From: Paratinospora sagittata
Lineage: Eukaryota; Streptophyta; Magnoliopsida; Ranunculales; Menispermaceae
Assembly (NCBI GenBank): GCA_035771175.1
Contig: CM069594.1
Coordinates: 9,548,620-9,612,619, forward strand
DNA length: 64,000 nucleotides
Reading direction: 5' to 3'
In this document: one piece after another, positions 11,821-23,976 of the stretch
Layout of the letters: every line of letters begins with the position of its first letter
Position numbering within the stretch: position 1 is the stretch's first letter
The notes under the pieces: generated by a model
Databases searched by the model: none
What the model was told of the DNA's origin: nothing
The model's input: the letters and a program-made list of their open reading frames with translations, nothing else
Position numbers and translations under genes: made by a program

Positions 11821-13365
11821 CTTGCTATGCCATAACCATGAAGAGGAAAAAAAAGGTCATGCCGATAGTCCCAAGGTGATGAAAGAGAGTCTGATGCAGT
11901 TGGAGGTCCTGACCAGTTCAGACCTCGACTCGAGGGAGGTAATTCCAGGGTTAGAAGCTGAAGGTGAATGGAAAGAAGTGCAAATTGTCGACGATCCGAC
12001 AAAGGCCGTGAAAGTGGGCACAAGCATGAGCTCGGACCTGACTGAGCAATTTTTCAGTGTTTTACGAGAACATAAGGATGTCTTCGCATGTTCACATGAG
12101 CGCTTGCTCAGCATACCAACCAGCATAATCAACCTAGAGGCGATGCTGATTCGACAGAAGATGAGCTCTTAGCTTAGAAATAGCTCAAGGTCTACAATAG
12201 GATGTCGATAACCTCCTAACATCAAGCTTTATTCGAGAAGTACTATACCCAGATTGGCTTGCCAACATGGTCATGGTTAAGTAGTCGAACGGGAAGTAGA
12301 GAACTTGCATAGACTTAACAGATCTGAACAAAGCGTGTCCAAAAAAAAACTTCTCCTTGTTACAGATCAACCCGCTAGTGGATGCAACAACTGGTCATGA
12401 GATGTTGAGTTTTATGGATGCCTACTCAAGGTACAACCAGATCATGATGAGCTCCAAAGATGAAGAAAAAATTGCATTCATCATTGACTGAGGCTTGTAC
12501 TACTACAAGGTTATGCCCTTCGGCCTGAAAAATGTTGGGGCTACCTACCAGAGACTGGTCAACAAAATGTTTGCAGAGAAGATCGACATCAACATAAAGG
12601 TGTACGTGGACGACATGCAGGTCAAAAGTGTGAAAGCTGGAGCTCATCCCACCGACCTAACGGACGTGCACGATATCTTAAGAAGATACCACATGAAGCT
12701 CAACCCAGCGAAGTATACCTTCGGTGTGAGTTCAGGGAAGTTTCTCGGTTTCCTTAGAAACTAAAGAGGAATCAAGGCCAATCCTGACAAGATACGAGCC
12801 CTGATCGACATGAGGTCCTCCCTAGCTAGAGAAAGAAGTATAGAGGTCACTGGGTACGTGGCGACATTGAGCAAATTCATCTCAAAGTCCACAAACAGGT
12901 GCCTTCCTTTTTTCAAATTGATCAACAAGAAGAATTTGGAGTGGACTACAGAATGTGAGAGAGCTTTTAGGAGTTGAAAACTTACCTAGGTCAAACCCCC
13001 TTACTATCCAAACCTCTACCAGGGGAAGAATTCCTCTTTTACCTAACAGTCTCGAACTCAACAATCAGCCCCGCCCTTGTAAGAAAAGAATCTGGAGTCC
13101 AAAGAGCAGTCTACTACACTAGCAAGTCATTGCACGATGCAAAAACCAGATATCCAGAGATAGAGAAGCTGGCACTGGCATTAGTCACCTCAGCTCGGAA
13201 GTTGAGACCACACTTCCAAGCCCACACTATAGTGGTCCTCACCTGACATCCTCTACGACAAGTGCTCTTAAAGTCGGAGACTTCTGAACGATTGACCAAA
13301 TTGGCTATTGAGCTAATTTCTTCTTATAGCTGCCTTAGGCAGTTCTTCCTTCCGACAAGGAAAAA
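11821..13365 (+). pseudogene. Element A reverse transcriptase and RNase H
   Basis: After a linker at 11821-12230, the RT core is read from about 12260: ANMVMVK, DLTDLNKACPKK, LSFMDAYSRYNQI, VMPFGLKNVGATYQRL and the catalytic YVDDMQVKS near 12600. The thumb follows (MKLNPAKYTFGV, KFLGF). RNase H begins near 12975 (LSKPLPGEEFLFYL, VYYTSKSLHDAKTRYP, KLALALVTSARKLRPHFQAH). Several TAG and TGA codons interrupt it, at least one at the expected tryptophan of the GKW motif. The reading is cut at 13365 by insertion of element C and resumes at 29027 with the second RNase H. Confidence 0.8.
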
Positions 13366-14456
13366 TGTCACACCCCGCCCCATTGACCCAGAGCGAGGTG
13401 CAACAGTTAGGGCGCGAGTGCTCACCCTACTCGATTAGAGTCGCACATACAGAAGCATAGTGGCCCACATTAACAATAACACAATACAAATTATTAAGGA
13501 AAATACAGTTATATTTCACATATAAAGTTTGTTAATTCTTACATTCCTTATACAAAAAGACAACCAAAAGGTAACAAGGGCGAACCCCTACAAAAGTGCC
13601 AAAATGATAAAAAAAAGAGTAGTCAAAGAGAGGCATCTAGAAGCCTAGAACCATCACCACCATCATTATACCGATCTGACAGGACTTGGGGAGAGTATAA
13701 AGACCGAATTTGGCCATAACCCCCAGAATAAATCCATTCTGACCCATCTTAATTCTTTGGAAAGATTAGCAACGGGGTGAGCTCAACTGCCCACTAAGAT
13801 CAAGCAGGGTAAACAAGTCTTACATGCATAATAAGGAATATAGAACAACAATCATCAAACAGTTATGCCACAACAATAAAATCAAACAATGATATGAATA
13901 AACCCTGGTCACACGGCATCACAGGCCAGGTACCATTCACTCGTAACCTGTGATCCAAGGCACCTGTAATATAACCAACAACTGAGAGGTCTCATGAGTT
14001 CAAGTGCTAACCAGTGACTGTGTCACTCTCCTGGGGCCAACATAATGGCATTAATAGACAACCTCATGCATGAAGTATAGCATGGTAACAAATATGATGT
14101 ATGATGTTATGTAATTCAATATTAAACAGGTAAGAAATGCAAACCTACCCTTCATTCCCCACCTTAACACACTTTTAGTGGCGTAACACTTTCTTCTAAC
14201 TTCATGAAGTTTGCAGGGCACGAGAGAGCAAAAAGGTCGAAGGAGAGCGAGGGGGTCGGCGAGGTGAACTGAGAGGGGGCTACCCCCTTTTAAGGCTGGC
14301 CCCACGTGGGGACGGTCATTTCCTTGGGACCGTCCCACTATGGGGGTCTATATCTTTCTTATTTGAGGGGGCTTTTACCACTTATTGAAATTACACGTGG
14401 AGGGTTTTCAAGCTATTGAATTAGTTTCTACAGTAGAAAAAGTGGGGGGCATTACA
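13366..14456 (-). repeat. Element C 3' LTR
   Basis: 1091 bp, closely similar to 27817-29021 over its whole length. It is shorter mainly because it lacks one copy of a roughly 58-bp repeat present in the other LTR. In element orientation it starts TGTAATG and ends GTGTGACA. Confidence 0.9.
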
Positions 14457-14475
14457 ACCTACCCTCCTTAAACGA
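14457..14475 (-). promoter_or_regulatory. Element C polypurine tract
   Basis: On the minus strand TTTAAGGAGGGTAGGT sits immediately before the 3' LTR, the normal place of the plus-strand primer. Confidence 0.7.
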
Positions 14476-14689
14476 ATTTCGTCCTCGAAATTTAAATAAG
14501 GTAGGATGTTTTTGAAAATTTTTTGGCATGTAAGTAAAATACGTACTATTCATCATTTGAAATATTGATTATCTCAATGTCTGTATTACTGTCCGTCCGG
14601 CTTGGAGACCTTGTATCTTGTTGGCCACGCTGCTTGTTGGGCGCGTATATTGCACTCTAAGTAGTAAAATCGCCTGAATGAGCCGGGGT

Positions 14690-15290
14690 AGGAGAATGGA
14701 CTAAATCGAACTCCATTCATTACTGATCTGATAACTCAGGAAGAGAAGGTGGCGTTGGGATGCGTCGTGGGAGAAACCCTGGTCGTTGAGAAGGTGGCCT
14801 GACTGTGTTGGTGATAACCAGGTTTGCCAATTAGATGGTCTAGTTCCATCTGGTGTTGGCACCTCCGAAAGCCTGGGAAAACTGGGACCAGATTCCATGT
14901 TGGCATAATGCGAGGGTTCTGGAAAGAGGGCAATGGTTGCCGTACTGATTTTCGTGGGGTTTGTCAGACACGAAAACTCGCTTGACACATACCTGTAATT
15001 CTTTCATCTTCTAGGTCAGATATCCCAAGACGTGATGGATAATGTACTGTTGGGTTGTGTTTTGGGGTTTGAACTCGTGGCATATCAGCAGATTGTGACC
15101 GCGTAGGGGATGTAGACTAGGAGTAATAGTTAGTGGAAGGACTCCAGTCTGAAGGAATTAAGCTCATGTCATCATCTTCTTCAATACTCATATTTGTATC
15201 CTGATTTGAATTATTGTTATGTTTGGATGGTTCAAAATTGTAACTCGTTGAATCGTCAGACATCTGTGCCAAAGACAAAACAAGAAACCC
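14690..15290 (-). pseudogene. Element C short acidic 3' ORF, unknown
   Basis: Between the chromodomain stop and the 3' LTR a minus-strand frame starts near 15262 (MSDDSTSYNFEPSKHNNNSN) and runs through an acidic segment (SIEEDDDMSLIPSDW) to a stop near 15117. Weaker frames continue to about 14700. No family was recognised. It could be a decayed extra gene, an extended C-terminal tail of pol lost by a stop, or chance. Its acidic, low-complexity content differs from the rest of pol. Confidence 0.35.
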
Positions 15291-15344
15291 TCTGCATAGA
15301 ATAAGGACATGAAGTATTTTATTATTATGTAAACATGCAAGTGT

Positions 15345-15860
15345 TATACAAACAAGTGAGGGTATTTTTGCTTGATCTCTTGTTCCAATTCCCACGTTGC
15401 TTCTTCTATTCCGTGATGGTTTCAGAGGGTTTTTACTAACGGAATGCTCTTGTTTCTTAAGTCTTGCGTCTTTCTGTCCAAGATTTGCACAAATATTCTT
15501 TATACTTATTTCCTTCCTCGATTTCAACTTCAAAGGATGGTGTGATGTGTGAAGGATCGTGAAGATATTTCCTGAGCATGGATATATGAAAAACATTGTG
15601 TACCTTGGACATGGATTGGGGTAACGACAGTCGGTACGTAGATTTACCGATTCGATCAATAATTGGAAATGGTCTAATAAACCTTGGATACAACTTTCCT
15701 TTGACTCCAAATCATTTCACACTTTTAAATGGTTGGACCTTTAAAAGAACTGAGTTGCCAACTTGAAATTCTAGAGGTTTTCGTCTCTTATCTGCGTAAC
15801 TTTTGTGTCTGCTTTGGGCGGTACGGAGACGTTCTTTAACGACCTTTATTTTTTTGATGG
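15345..15860 (-). pseudogene. Element C integrase C-terminus and chromodomain
   Basis: The minus-strand reading gives TIKKIKVVKERLRTAQSRHK, then SYADKRRKPLEFQVGNSVLL. A gap follows, then YPRFIRPFPIIDRIGKSTYR and VHNVFHISMLRKYLHDPSH, the standard integrase tail. A chromodomain follows: LRNKSIPLVK, a stop in place of the usual tryptophan, NHHGIEEATWELEQEI, ending near 15345. Chromodomains guide integration to marked chromatin. The stop within the chromodomain and a frame change show decay. Confidence 0.8.
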
Positions 15861-15865
15861 TTTCC

Positions 15866-18224
15866 TGTTGCAACCACTTTCTTGGGGACGCCACGACCGA
15901 CACAAAATACCATATATGCCATACCTAGACGTATACCATACTTTGTCAGCCTCTTCCTTTTAAAACAATACCACAAAATCTCTAAAATTTTCGGCAGAAC
16001 CTCCCCATAAATTTGAGGTTCCACAAAATATCTTGATACTCACATCTAATCACACAAAGACATATAATCAAATAATCAACATCATTCATATCAAACCCAA
16101 TCATTTGGCTTTCTCACATGACTTATCCACATCCCAAGTCATCCTCAAAACCAAACAAACCACAACTATCTATATTTTATATACATGAGAATTTGTGATA
16201 TTTATATACATAATCAAAGATGAAACAAAACAATTACACTAGTCCCAAGTTTTCCCAAAAATATACGAATCAAAACATACATCCAAAAGAGAAGAAAGGA
16301 AGATTGCAAGCTTTAAGCCTTGCCCTTTCCTTTTTGATCTGAACCTGAGAAAAGTACGGAAAAATGGGATGAGCTCAACTAGCTCAATGAATAAGTTCTT
16401 ACAATATATTTCCATATATGCATTTATAAAAAACATGTATGATATTGAAAATTCCAGTCATAAACCTAATGCATCAAGAAAAATCATATTATACATGTGT
16501 TAAAACTAAACATGTGAATTATGCATCATTTCCTTAAGAATCAAATATGCAGACTCTTTACCAAAAGGATATGCCAGAATAACACATGCCTTTACTTCCC
16601 CTATTAGCCAATAGGTTCCGACTGGTGCATTACTCGACACTAATCCTCATAATCTTTCTACCTTTACATTCCTCAGTGATTCGGAAAGTATTTTCCACGA
16701 AAAACCAATCCAAGTATTCCGACGACACATTTCCCCGAAGAATAAGTAAATAGAAAGACAACAATGCCAAGGTATTTAATCCAAAACACCCAAGGCATTA
16801 TCAATGCATATATTCCATGCTCATGCTCTTAAATCACAATGCACATACATATATAAGATGCATGCCATTGCACAAACCAATTTACATAAATAAAAAGCCA
16901 TAATGGAAAACAAAGGTGAGAAATACTCACAACCAATTCACTAGCCAATTTCACACATCATTTACATTCCAATTGGCCAATTGACTCACATACAGCTGAA
17001 ATGAATCAATTTCATACACAAATGATCAATTTCAGTCCATTATGTCTAAATACATAATTATTGACCCAAATCATATCTAATCCACACCAATTTGGATTAG
17101 AAACACTTAACACCATTCAATTGACCAATTCCAATCTAAATGCCTCAAAAGCCCCAAATTAGATAAATCTTTACATGGCCAAATTGAACTAACTCTTGCA
17201 ATCCTAACACTAGTCTAACAATTATAAACCCACAATTTCACTCAATTTGGGTTCAATTAGACAAGTTTCAAGTCAATTTAATCAATTGACTTGACTTAAG
17301 TTAAAAGCCCAGATTTTGGGCAAAATCCCGAAATCAAGCCCTAGGCCAATTTTACACTACACCTAGACTTTCCACCATTCAAAATTAGTGAATTGGACCA
17401 TCAATCACTTAGAATTAGTCATTTATTCAACATAATTGAGTGGCAACTTGAATGGAAAACCTTAAGTTCATTTTTTAGGTTTAGAGCCATTACACTTAAC
17501 TCCACCAAAAAACGTGGTAAAGTGCTTGCAACATGAACATTGGGTATAGATCTAGGTTAAGGAAGGTTGTTTCTATCATAAACACGCTCGAAATAGCAAA
17601 ATACCAACCAACCCTAGGTTAGGAATACCCAAAACTGTGGCCTATGGAGAAAATTACACCATTAGAAAGCTTACTCTCACTTTCAATGGTGATTTCATGG
17701 AAAGAAATAGAGAAAATCGCTTACTTTGGGGTATAAATGGTGAAGATTTCCTCTTGAACCTTAGTTTTCCTCCGTTCTTCCTTCTCCAATTTGTTCCCAA
17801 CTCAAATGGGAATAGTAGCATCTTTTCCCCTTTTAAAATATAGATTTTTGGCTATTTTTCATAAAAAAAAACTCCCAAAAAATCGGATCAGTGCCCTCCA
17901 ATTTGAGCATGAGCGTTCTCCCCTGCGCGTGAGCGTTCTCCTGTTTGCCAAAAACACTCATTTTTCATTTCGCTACTATGCACTCAATAAATATCGGAAT
18001 TTCAGGTATAGCCAGTTAATTTCTATGCAAAAATGCGTTCCAGACTCATTTTTAATATTCCCAAGTCCATTTGATGCTCCAATAATTAATTATCAAACAA
18101 AAACATCAAATACATGCACAAAACACTCAAAATATGAGTATTATACACATCAAATACATACACAAGACCTAGAGTTGGGCATTTTACGTCATCACGACAT
18201 TATATGTGAAAGTGGGTCGTTACA
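15866..18224 (-). repeat. D: solo LTR of a Tekay-like gypsy element
   Basis: This 2359-bp block splits the integrase of C. On the minus strand it runs from TGTAACGACCC to GTTGCAACA, with near-identical 5-bp flanks (TTTCC 15861-15865 and TTTCT 18225-18229). Removing it restores the codon order R-E-T-I-K-K of integrase. It holds no retrotransposon genes, only AT-rich sequence and the word GGGATGAGCTCAACTAGCTC, like the chromovirus LTRs. The frames at 16239-16436 and 17637-18255 lie inside this LTR and show no domain. Confidence 0.8.
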
Positions 18225-18229
18225 TTTCT

Positions 18230-19262
18230 CGTATGAGATCAGGACCAAGCTATAGTCGATCAGACATATCTACCCAACACAAAGGTGATCTACATGGTCG
18301 TTCATATAGCGCTTCATACGGAGCCATCTTAATGCTTGTCAGATAACTATTATTATATGCGAACTTTGCTAAATGCAGATATTTTGTCCATCCGTCAATA
18401 AAATCTAGGGCACAACAACGTAGTATGTCTCCCAGAATTTGTATAAGCCGCTTAGACTGTCCATCTGTCTGGGGATGAAAGGCAATACTCATGAGAATCT
18501 TTGTACCTAGCCTGACGTGAAAGCTTTGCCAGAACTTGGATGTGAATCTAGGGCTCGATCACAGATGATGGTGAGAGGGATCCCATGCAATCTGATAATC
18601 TCTCGTTCATAGATTTCGACTAACTTGGCTAGAGTATCGGTAAGTCTAACTGGTATAAAATGTGCAGCTTTGGTTAATCGATCAACAATTACCAAGACAG
18701 GGTCCTGACCCTTGACCTTTTTGGGTAACACGGACACAAAATCCATGGTAATATTATCCCATTTCCATTCCCCTATAGGAAGTGGTTGTAACAGACCAGA
18801 GGGGAGCCTGCGACTGACTTTTACTTGTTGAAAAGTAAGACACTTGGCCATGAATTATGCTATGGCCTTTTTCATTCCATTAAACTAGAATTGCCTTTTC
18901 ATGTCCTTATACACTTTGTCTCTTCCTGGATGTATAGAGAACCTAGATTTGTGGCACTCATTCATCAGGTCCTGCCTAAATTCTGGGTCTCGATCTACAC
19001 ATAATCGCCCTTTATTTAATACCACACCATTAGAAGTGAGAGATCATTGATGCTGAGCTTGGTTCTGCTGAATGAGCTCCTTCATCTTTATAAGCTCATC
19101 ATCCTTAGCTTGTGCAATGACTATTCTTTTAATAAGGTTGGAGTGGGTAGTGAACTGGGCAAGTCTAACTACATTTCCATCATTTTGAAACTGCAAGTTA
19201 TACCTTTCCAGCTCGTATGACAGCTTGCCCATTTCAAAATTTACTGTACAAGCGGAGACATA
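18230..19262 (-). pseudogene. Element C integrase (zinc-binding and catalytic core)
   Basis: The minus-strand reading has a zinc-binding HHCC region near 18840-18980 (HPGRDKVYKDMKRQ, then KCLTFQQVK with one cysteine replaced). The catalytic core follows: WDNITMDFVSVLPK (first Asp), IICDRALDS (second Asp) and FHPQTDGQSKR. In functional relatives the last motif is GQSER, whose glutamate completes the D,D,E triad; here it is lysine. Stops separate the parts. The order continues from RNase H on the right to the chromodomain on the left, broken by LTR D. Confidence 0.8.
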
Positions 19263-20480
19263 TGACTATCTGCTAAAAGCATCAACCACTATATTGGCTT
19301 TGCCCGGATGATATTTAAGGGTCATAGTCTTTAATGAACTCGAGCCATCACCTTTGTCGAACATTTAAGTCTTTCTAAGTATAGATAGACTGAAAACTTT
19401 TGTGGTCAGAGAAGACTTCAAATTGTTCTCCGTATAAGTAGTGTTGTCAAATCTTTAAGGCAAACACTACTGCTGCGAGTTCTAAATCACGAGTCGGATA
19501 ATTGACCTCATGAATTTTCAATAGCCGAGAGGCATAGGCCACAACACGATCTTTTTGCATTAGCACAGCTCCAAGTCCTTGAAGCGATGCATCCGTGTAT
19601 AGTGTGAAGCCAATCCCATCCTTTGGAGTGGTCAAAACAAGTGTTGAAGTCAGCCTTTACTTGAGTTCTTGAAAGGCTGATTCACAAGCTTCTCTACATA
19701 TAAAGCGTGTGTCCTTCCGGGTTACTCGAGTGAGTGGTTCAACAAGTTTGGAAAAATCCTTGATGAATCGTCTGTAATATCCGGCTAATCCAAGAAATCT
19801 CCTAATTTCTGTGACATTAGTCTGTTGTTTCCAACTAAGTACTACTTTTACTTTGGCTGGATTTACTTCAATTCCATCATGGGACACGACATGACCGAGG
19901 AACTTAACCTTAGTCATCCAGAATTCACACTTGCTTAACTTGGTGTATTACTCGTGTTACTGAAGTGTGCTGAGTATTGTTCGCAAGTGTGTCTCATGGA
20001 GTTCTTCTATGGGGGAGTATATCAGTATGTCGTCAACAAATACAACGACAAAACCATCCAGGTATGGTCTAAAAATGCGGTTCATTAAATCCATGAACTT
20101 CGCAGGTGCATTTGATAGGCCAAATGGCATTATAGTGAATTCGTAATGACCATATCTGGTATGAAAAGCTATTTTTGGGATATCAATTTTTGAAAAGAAT
20201 CTTGCTCGTCTTAATTGATTGAATAGATCTTCTATTCGAGGTAATGAGTATCTGTTCTTAATAGTAACTTTGTTCAGTTTTCTATAGTTGATGCAGAGTC
20301 GAAGTGAACCGTCATTTTTCTTGACAAAAAGAACTGGAGCACCCCATGGTGACGTGTTCTTTCTTATAAACCCCAGCTTTTCCAATTCCTTTAACTACTT
20401 ATCCAGTTCAACTAATTCTATATTAGGCATACGGTAAGTTGGAATGTAGAAAGGTTCAGTACCAAGAATTAACTTAATTT
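19263..20480 (-). pseudogene. Element C reverse transcriptase and RNase H
   Basis: The RT is read from about 20470: [47 protein letters not shown], then FSKIDI joined directly to [27 protein letters not shown], the catalytic FVDDILIYS near 20020, and [13 protein letters not shown]. RNase H follows with [16 protein letters not shown] and [15 protein letters not shown]. Relatives have about 14 more residues (a GYHQ-type segment) between FSKID and the PK-AF motif, so an in-frame deletion in the fingers/palm is likely. This and several stops make it inactive. Confidence 0.85.
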
Positions 20481-21096
20481 CAACGTCAAATTCTCGAGGA
20501 GGAAGGAGTCATGGAAGCTCGTCTATGAATATCCTTGGATATTCACGAACAACTGGAATATCTTTCAAGCTGGGAGGATGACTGGACATTATACTTTCTT
20601 CTTCCTGATCAAGTATTGAAAGAGCGTGCATCTGAGATCTTATAAAGGACACGATAGAATGATGAACGTGTCCACAAACCCCTTGGATTTTTAGGTTATA
20701 CTATTAGGTAATGTCAATCAAACTTGCTTCTTATGATAATCTATTTGAGCATGTAAAGGTGTTAACCAGTCCATACCCAAGATAATATCAAAATCAGAGA
20801 AATCCATCACTAGGAGGTCCGCTACCAGCTGATGATCCAATATTTTAAGTTCACAATTTGAACATATTTGATTTATTTTTCGTACCCGGTCTTATTGGCG
20901 TGGATACCAAAATTGTAACGGGAGTAGCCTTTGGTTGTAGTCCTAATTTTTGGACTACTTGGGTAGCAATAAAAGAATGCGTAGAACCCGAATTGAATAA
21001 GACATGTACCAACATGTTAAGAAAACCAAAGGTACCTTCCACCACGCTATTTTTCGGCATTGGTTGTTCAGCAACAGCGTAAGTGTGTCCTTGCTA
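20481..21096 (-). pseudogene. Element C aspartic protease region
   Basis: The minus strand gives VLFNSGSTHSFIATQ near 20995-21040, where chromovirus proteases have LFDSGATHSFI, so the catalytic Asp is Asn. FSDFDIILGMDWL near 20780, the usual C-terminal part of these retropepsins, follows. The upstream side is cut by solo LTR S1, after which gag resumes at 23977. Confidence 0.8.
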
Positions 21097-21101
21097 CTTA
21101 G

Positions 21102-23971
21102 TGTTAACCTAAACGGTTCATCACTTAGCACGTCCCTAAATATGCTGTGATGAAGTATATTTTGAAGATCACAAACAAAGTACTTTTCGGTGCTAAACGT
21201 GCATTTTTCAAGAACTTATCTCAGCACCTAAGGAAAAGAAAAAAGCCAAGGAATGACTCGATCAAGGAACTCAAAGATCACATCTAATGGTCAAGTTTGT
21301 TTCAATCAAAAGGACTTCAATGATCACATCTGGATTTCAAGATCACTTCACTCAAACGATTCGATCAAGCATCAAGTCTTTATCTTTCGATCAACGTTCA
21401 GGACATTCAACTCAGCTCGAAGTTCACATCGAAGATCTCATAATGAAGAGTTGGATTTAACGATTATGAGAAATGATAAATACACAAAGTGTTTAAGATA
21501 TATCTTTCTTTAATTGACATTGCTCAAATGTTTTCCAAAACCATGCACAAATCGTTTGCATAGCATGTTTTGATCATACGTTTTACGGTATTTCAAATGA
21601 TTTAATTCGAAATCAACAGAGTTTTTATTCGCATTTATCGAATATTTAATCGCGAGTCAAAACTATTTTCAAAAAGTCTTTCAGGACTCTAATGAGTTAG
21701 CAGTGCTCTCCTAAACTTTATAAGTCAGGACGCTGATAGTTCATTAGAACGCTGATAACATTTAAGGTTGAATTGAACTGATTTATCAGGATGTTTATTT
21801 ATATAGTAGCGGCCTCTTTCATTAGTCAACCTCTGAAGTTGTCAGGAAGCTGACTCAGCATCAACTCACTGAAAGATATCTTAAGTTCTTCAAAGAATGT
21901 ATATTTGAGGACGCTGATAGTTGTAAGTTGAATAATCTATCAGGATGCTATCTGGATAGGAGCACCCTTACCTTTGGGAATCAACTTAGTAACTTTCAAG
22001 ACGCTGATTGTCCTTCAGTGTGCTTGTGTTTTATTTCAAATGTTTTTAACTGATAGGACACTTACATAGTTGTAACGCCCTCATGTTTTGTTTTATGTTT
22101 TAAACTAACAGGACGCTTACTCGGATAGTAGCGCCCTAGTGCACTTAATTGTTTTAAAATATAGTAGGACGCTAACCATGCATTAGTGCCCTCAGGTTTA
22201 AGTCGTTTAAGTGTCAAAATAAGTCAGGACGCTTACAAGTTTGTAGCGCCCTCACTAAGTGTTCAGCAGGACGCTTATACGTAATGAGCACCCTCAAGGA
22301 ACAAAACAACAAAGTTGATATTATGCGTTGGGACACTAATTACGGAATCAGGACTCTAATTCAACAACCGTCACTATTCGAATAAGTACACTACACCAGT
22401 TTACTTTTTCAGAACGGACCTTTGCACAGAGTCCTTTTGAGATCTATCAGAGATCATCTCTAATACATGAAATAAGTTTTTCTAAAACTTTTCTTTTTCA
22501 TGAAATCTGAAAAGAACCAGAATGTTAGTGAAAATTGCAGTTGCCATTTTCATATAACATTTTAGCCGTTGTGTGTAAACGCTCATATTATTTGAACTTC
22601 AAATGTCTAATAGCTATGTCCCACTAAGTCTATAAATACCAACACTTAGGGTCAAATAACTTGTTAATCATTTTGTGTTGTGCCAATACTTTTTGAAAGT
22701 TAGTCTGTGTCAAAATATTTTTCATTATCTAAACTTTCAATGTATTTTTACTAATACCTTTACGTCTTTAAATGATTTTCATACTGACCTTATTTTCATT
22801 CTATCTTTGAAAATCCATTTGACCTGGTATCAACTTAAATTCTCAGCATTGATTCATACTTGGTATCATTCTTGCTGAAGATAGTATTTGAGAAATAGTT
22901 CAAGATATACAGTTGTACTTGATTTCATATCTTAAGCACTGTATTGAACTATATTAGTAGTTGTGTTAACTACTGATCACTGAACCAGAAGTTTTCATAC
23001 TTATATTTTATATCTACTTTGAAAATTATCTGTGTCCTTGATTTACACTAGTCCTTCAATTTTCAAATCAATGTTTATTTGGTATCATATTATTTTTGAA
23101 GAAGCACTGATTTTCATATTACATCATTCATGCTTTTCGAAACTGTACTTGAGCAATACTGAACATTGAAAGGTAAAGGACTGTAAGAGTATTTCAACTT
23201 AGCATTACGTATTCATATTTCATATCTTTGTAATGTTATGTAATGAGTTTAATTGTAAAGTGTTCTACTCAGTTATAACCAACATTATTATGTTGTAATG
23301 CTGGTGTGTTTCTGGACTGAAACAATCAGGACAAGTGAAGGTAGTTCACTTAATGATTTCAGGATTGAAATCATGTAAGGTTATCTCCGAACCTGTAAAA
23401 GAGAAAAAAGGTTCATCCTCACCTGCAAGTAGGAAACCGATTCATCCTCATCCCGTAAAAGGATAGGTGTGTCCTTAACCTGTGAAAAGATAGATTATCT
23501 CTTAACCTGTAAAAGAGAAACAATTGTTCCTCATCCCGTAAAAGGATCACGGTTCTTCCTTATCCCGCAAAAGGAAAACGGTTCTTCCTTATCCTGTAAA
23601 ATGAAAATGGTTCTTCCTTAGCCATTAAAAGGAACATGAGTTTTTTCTCATCCCAGAAAAGGAATTACGGTTCATCCTTAGCCCGTAAAAGGATAGGTTT
23701 GCCTTTAACCTGTAAAAGGGCAGTTATACGGTTTGGTTCTCATCAGTAAGATAATCAATTAGTGGATTGAGAAAATCCTAATCGGGAGATTAGGTAGTGG
23801 GCTTAGGCTTGGCCGAACCACTATAAATCTGTGTGTCTCACGTTTGCAATTTAATCTATGTTCTATTTTGCATCCAATTCCAATATACTCATGTATATCA
23901 CTAAGTTATTGGAAGATATTTTTAAAATTGACCATCACACCCAATTCACCCCCCTCTTGGGTGGACCAACA
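21102..23971 (+). repeat. S1: solo LTR, S family (2870 bp)
   Basis: Starts TGTTAACC, ends GTGGACCAACA, with perfect 5-bp duplication CTTAG (21097-21101, 23972-23976). It holds no genes. In order it carries an array with GGACGCT...AGCGCCC hairpin units (about 21690-22340), a TCTATAAATACC TATA-like box near 22630, a second array of units around a CCYGTAA core (about 23375-23735), GTAGTGG...CCACTATAAA near 23793-23826 and a TTCACCCCCCTCTTGG word before the end. The last block and length resemble LTRs of Ty1/copia SIRE/Maximus elements; that assignment is from memory. Confidence 0.85.
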
Positions 23972-23976
23972 CTTAG

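Noticed and set aside
17637..18255. Frames of 68 and 154 codons
   Set aside because: They lie inside solo LTR D, run past its end into integrase antisense sequence, and show no domain.
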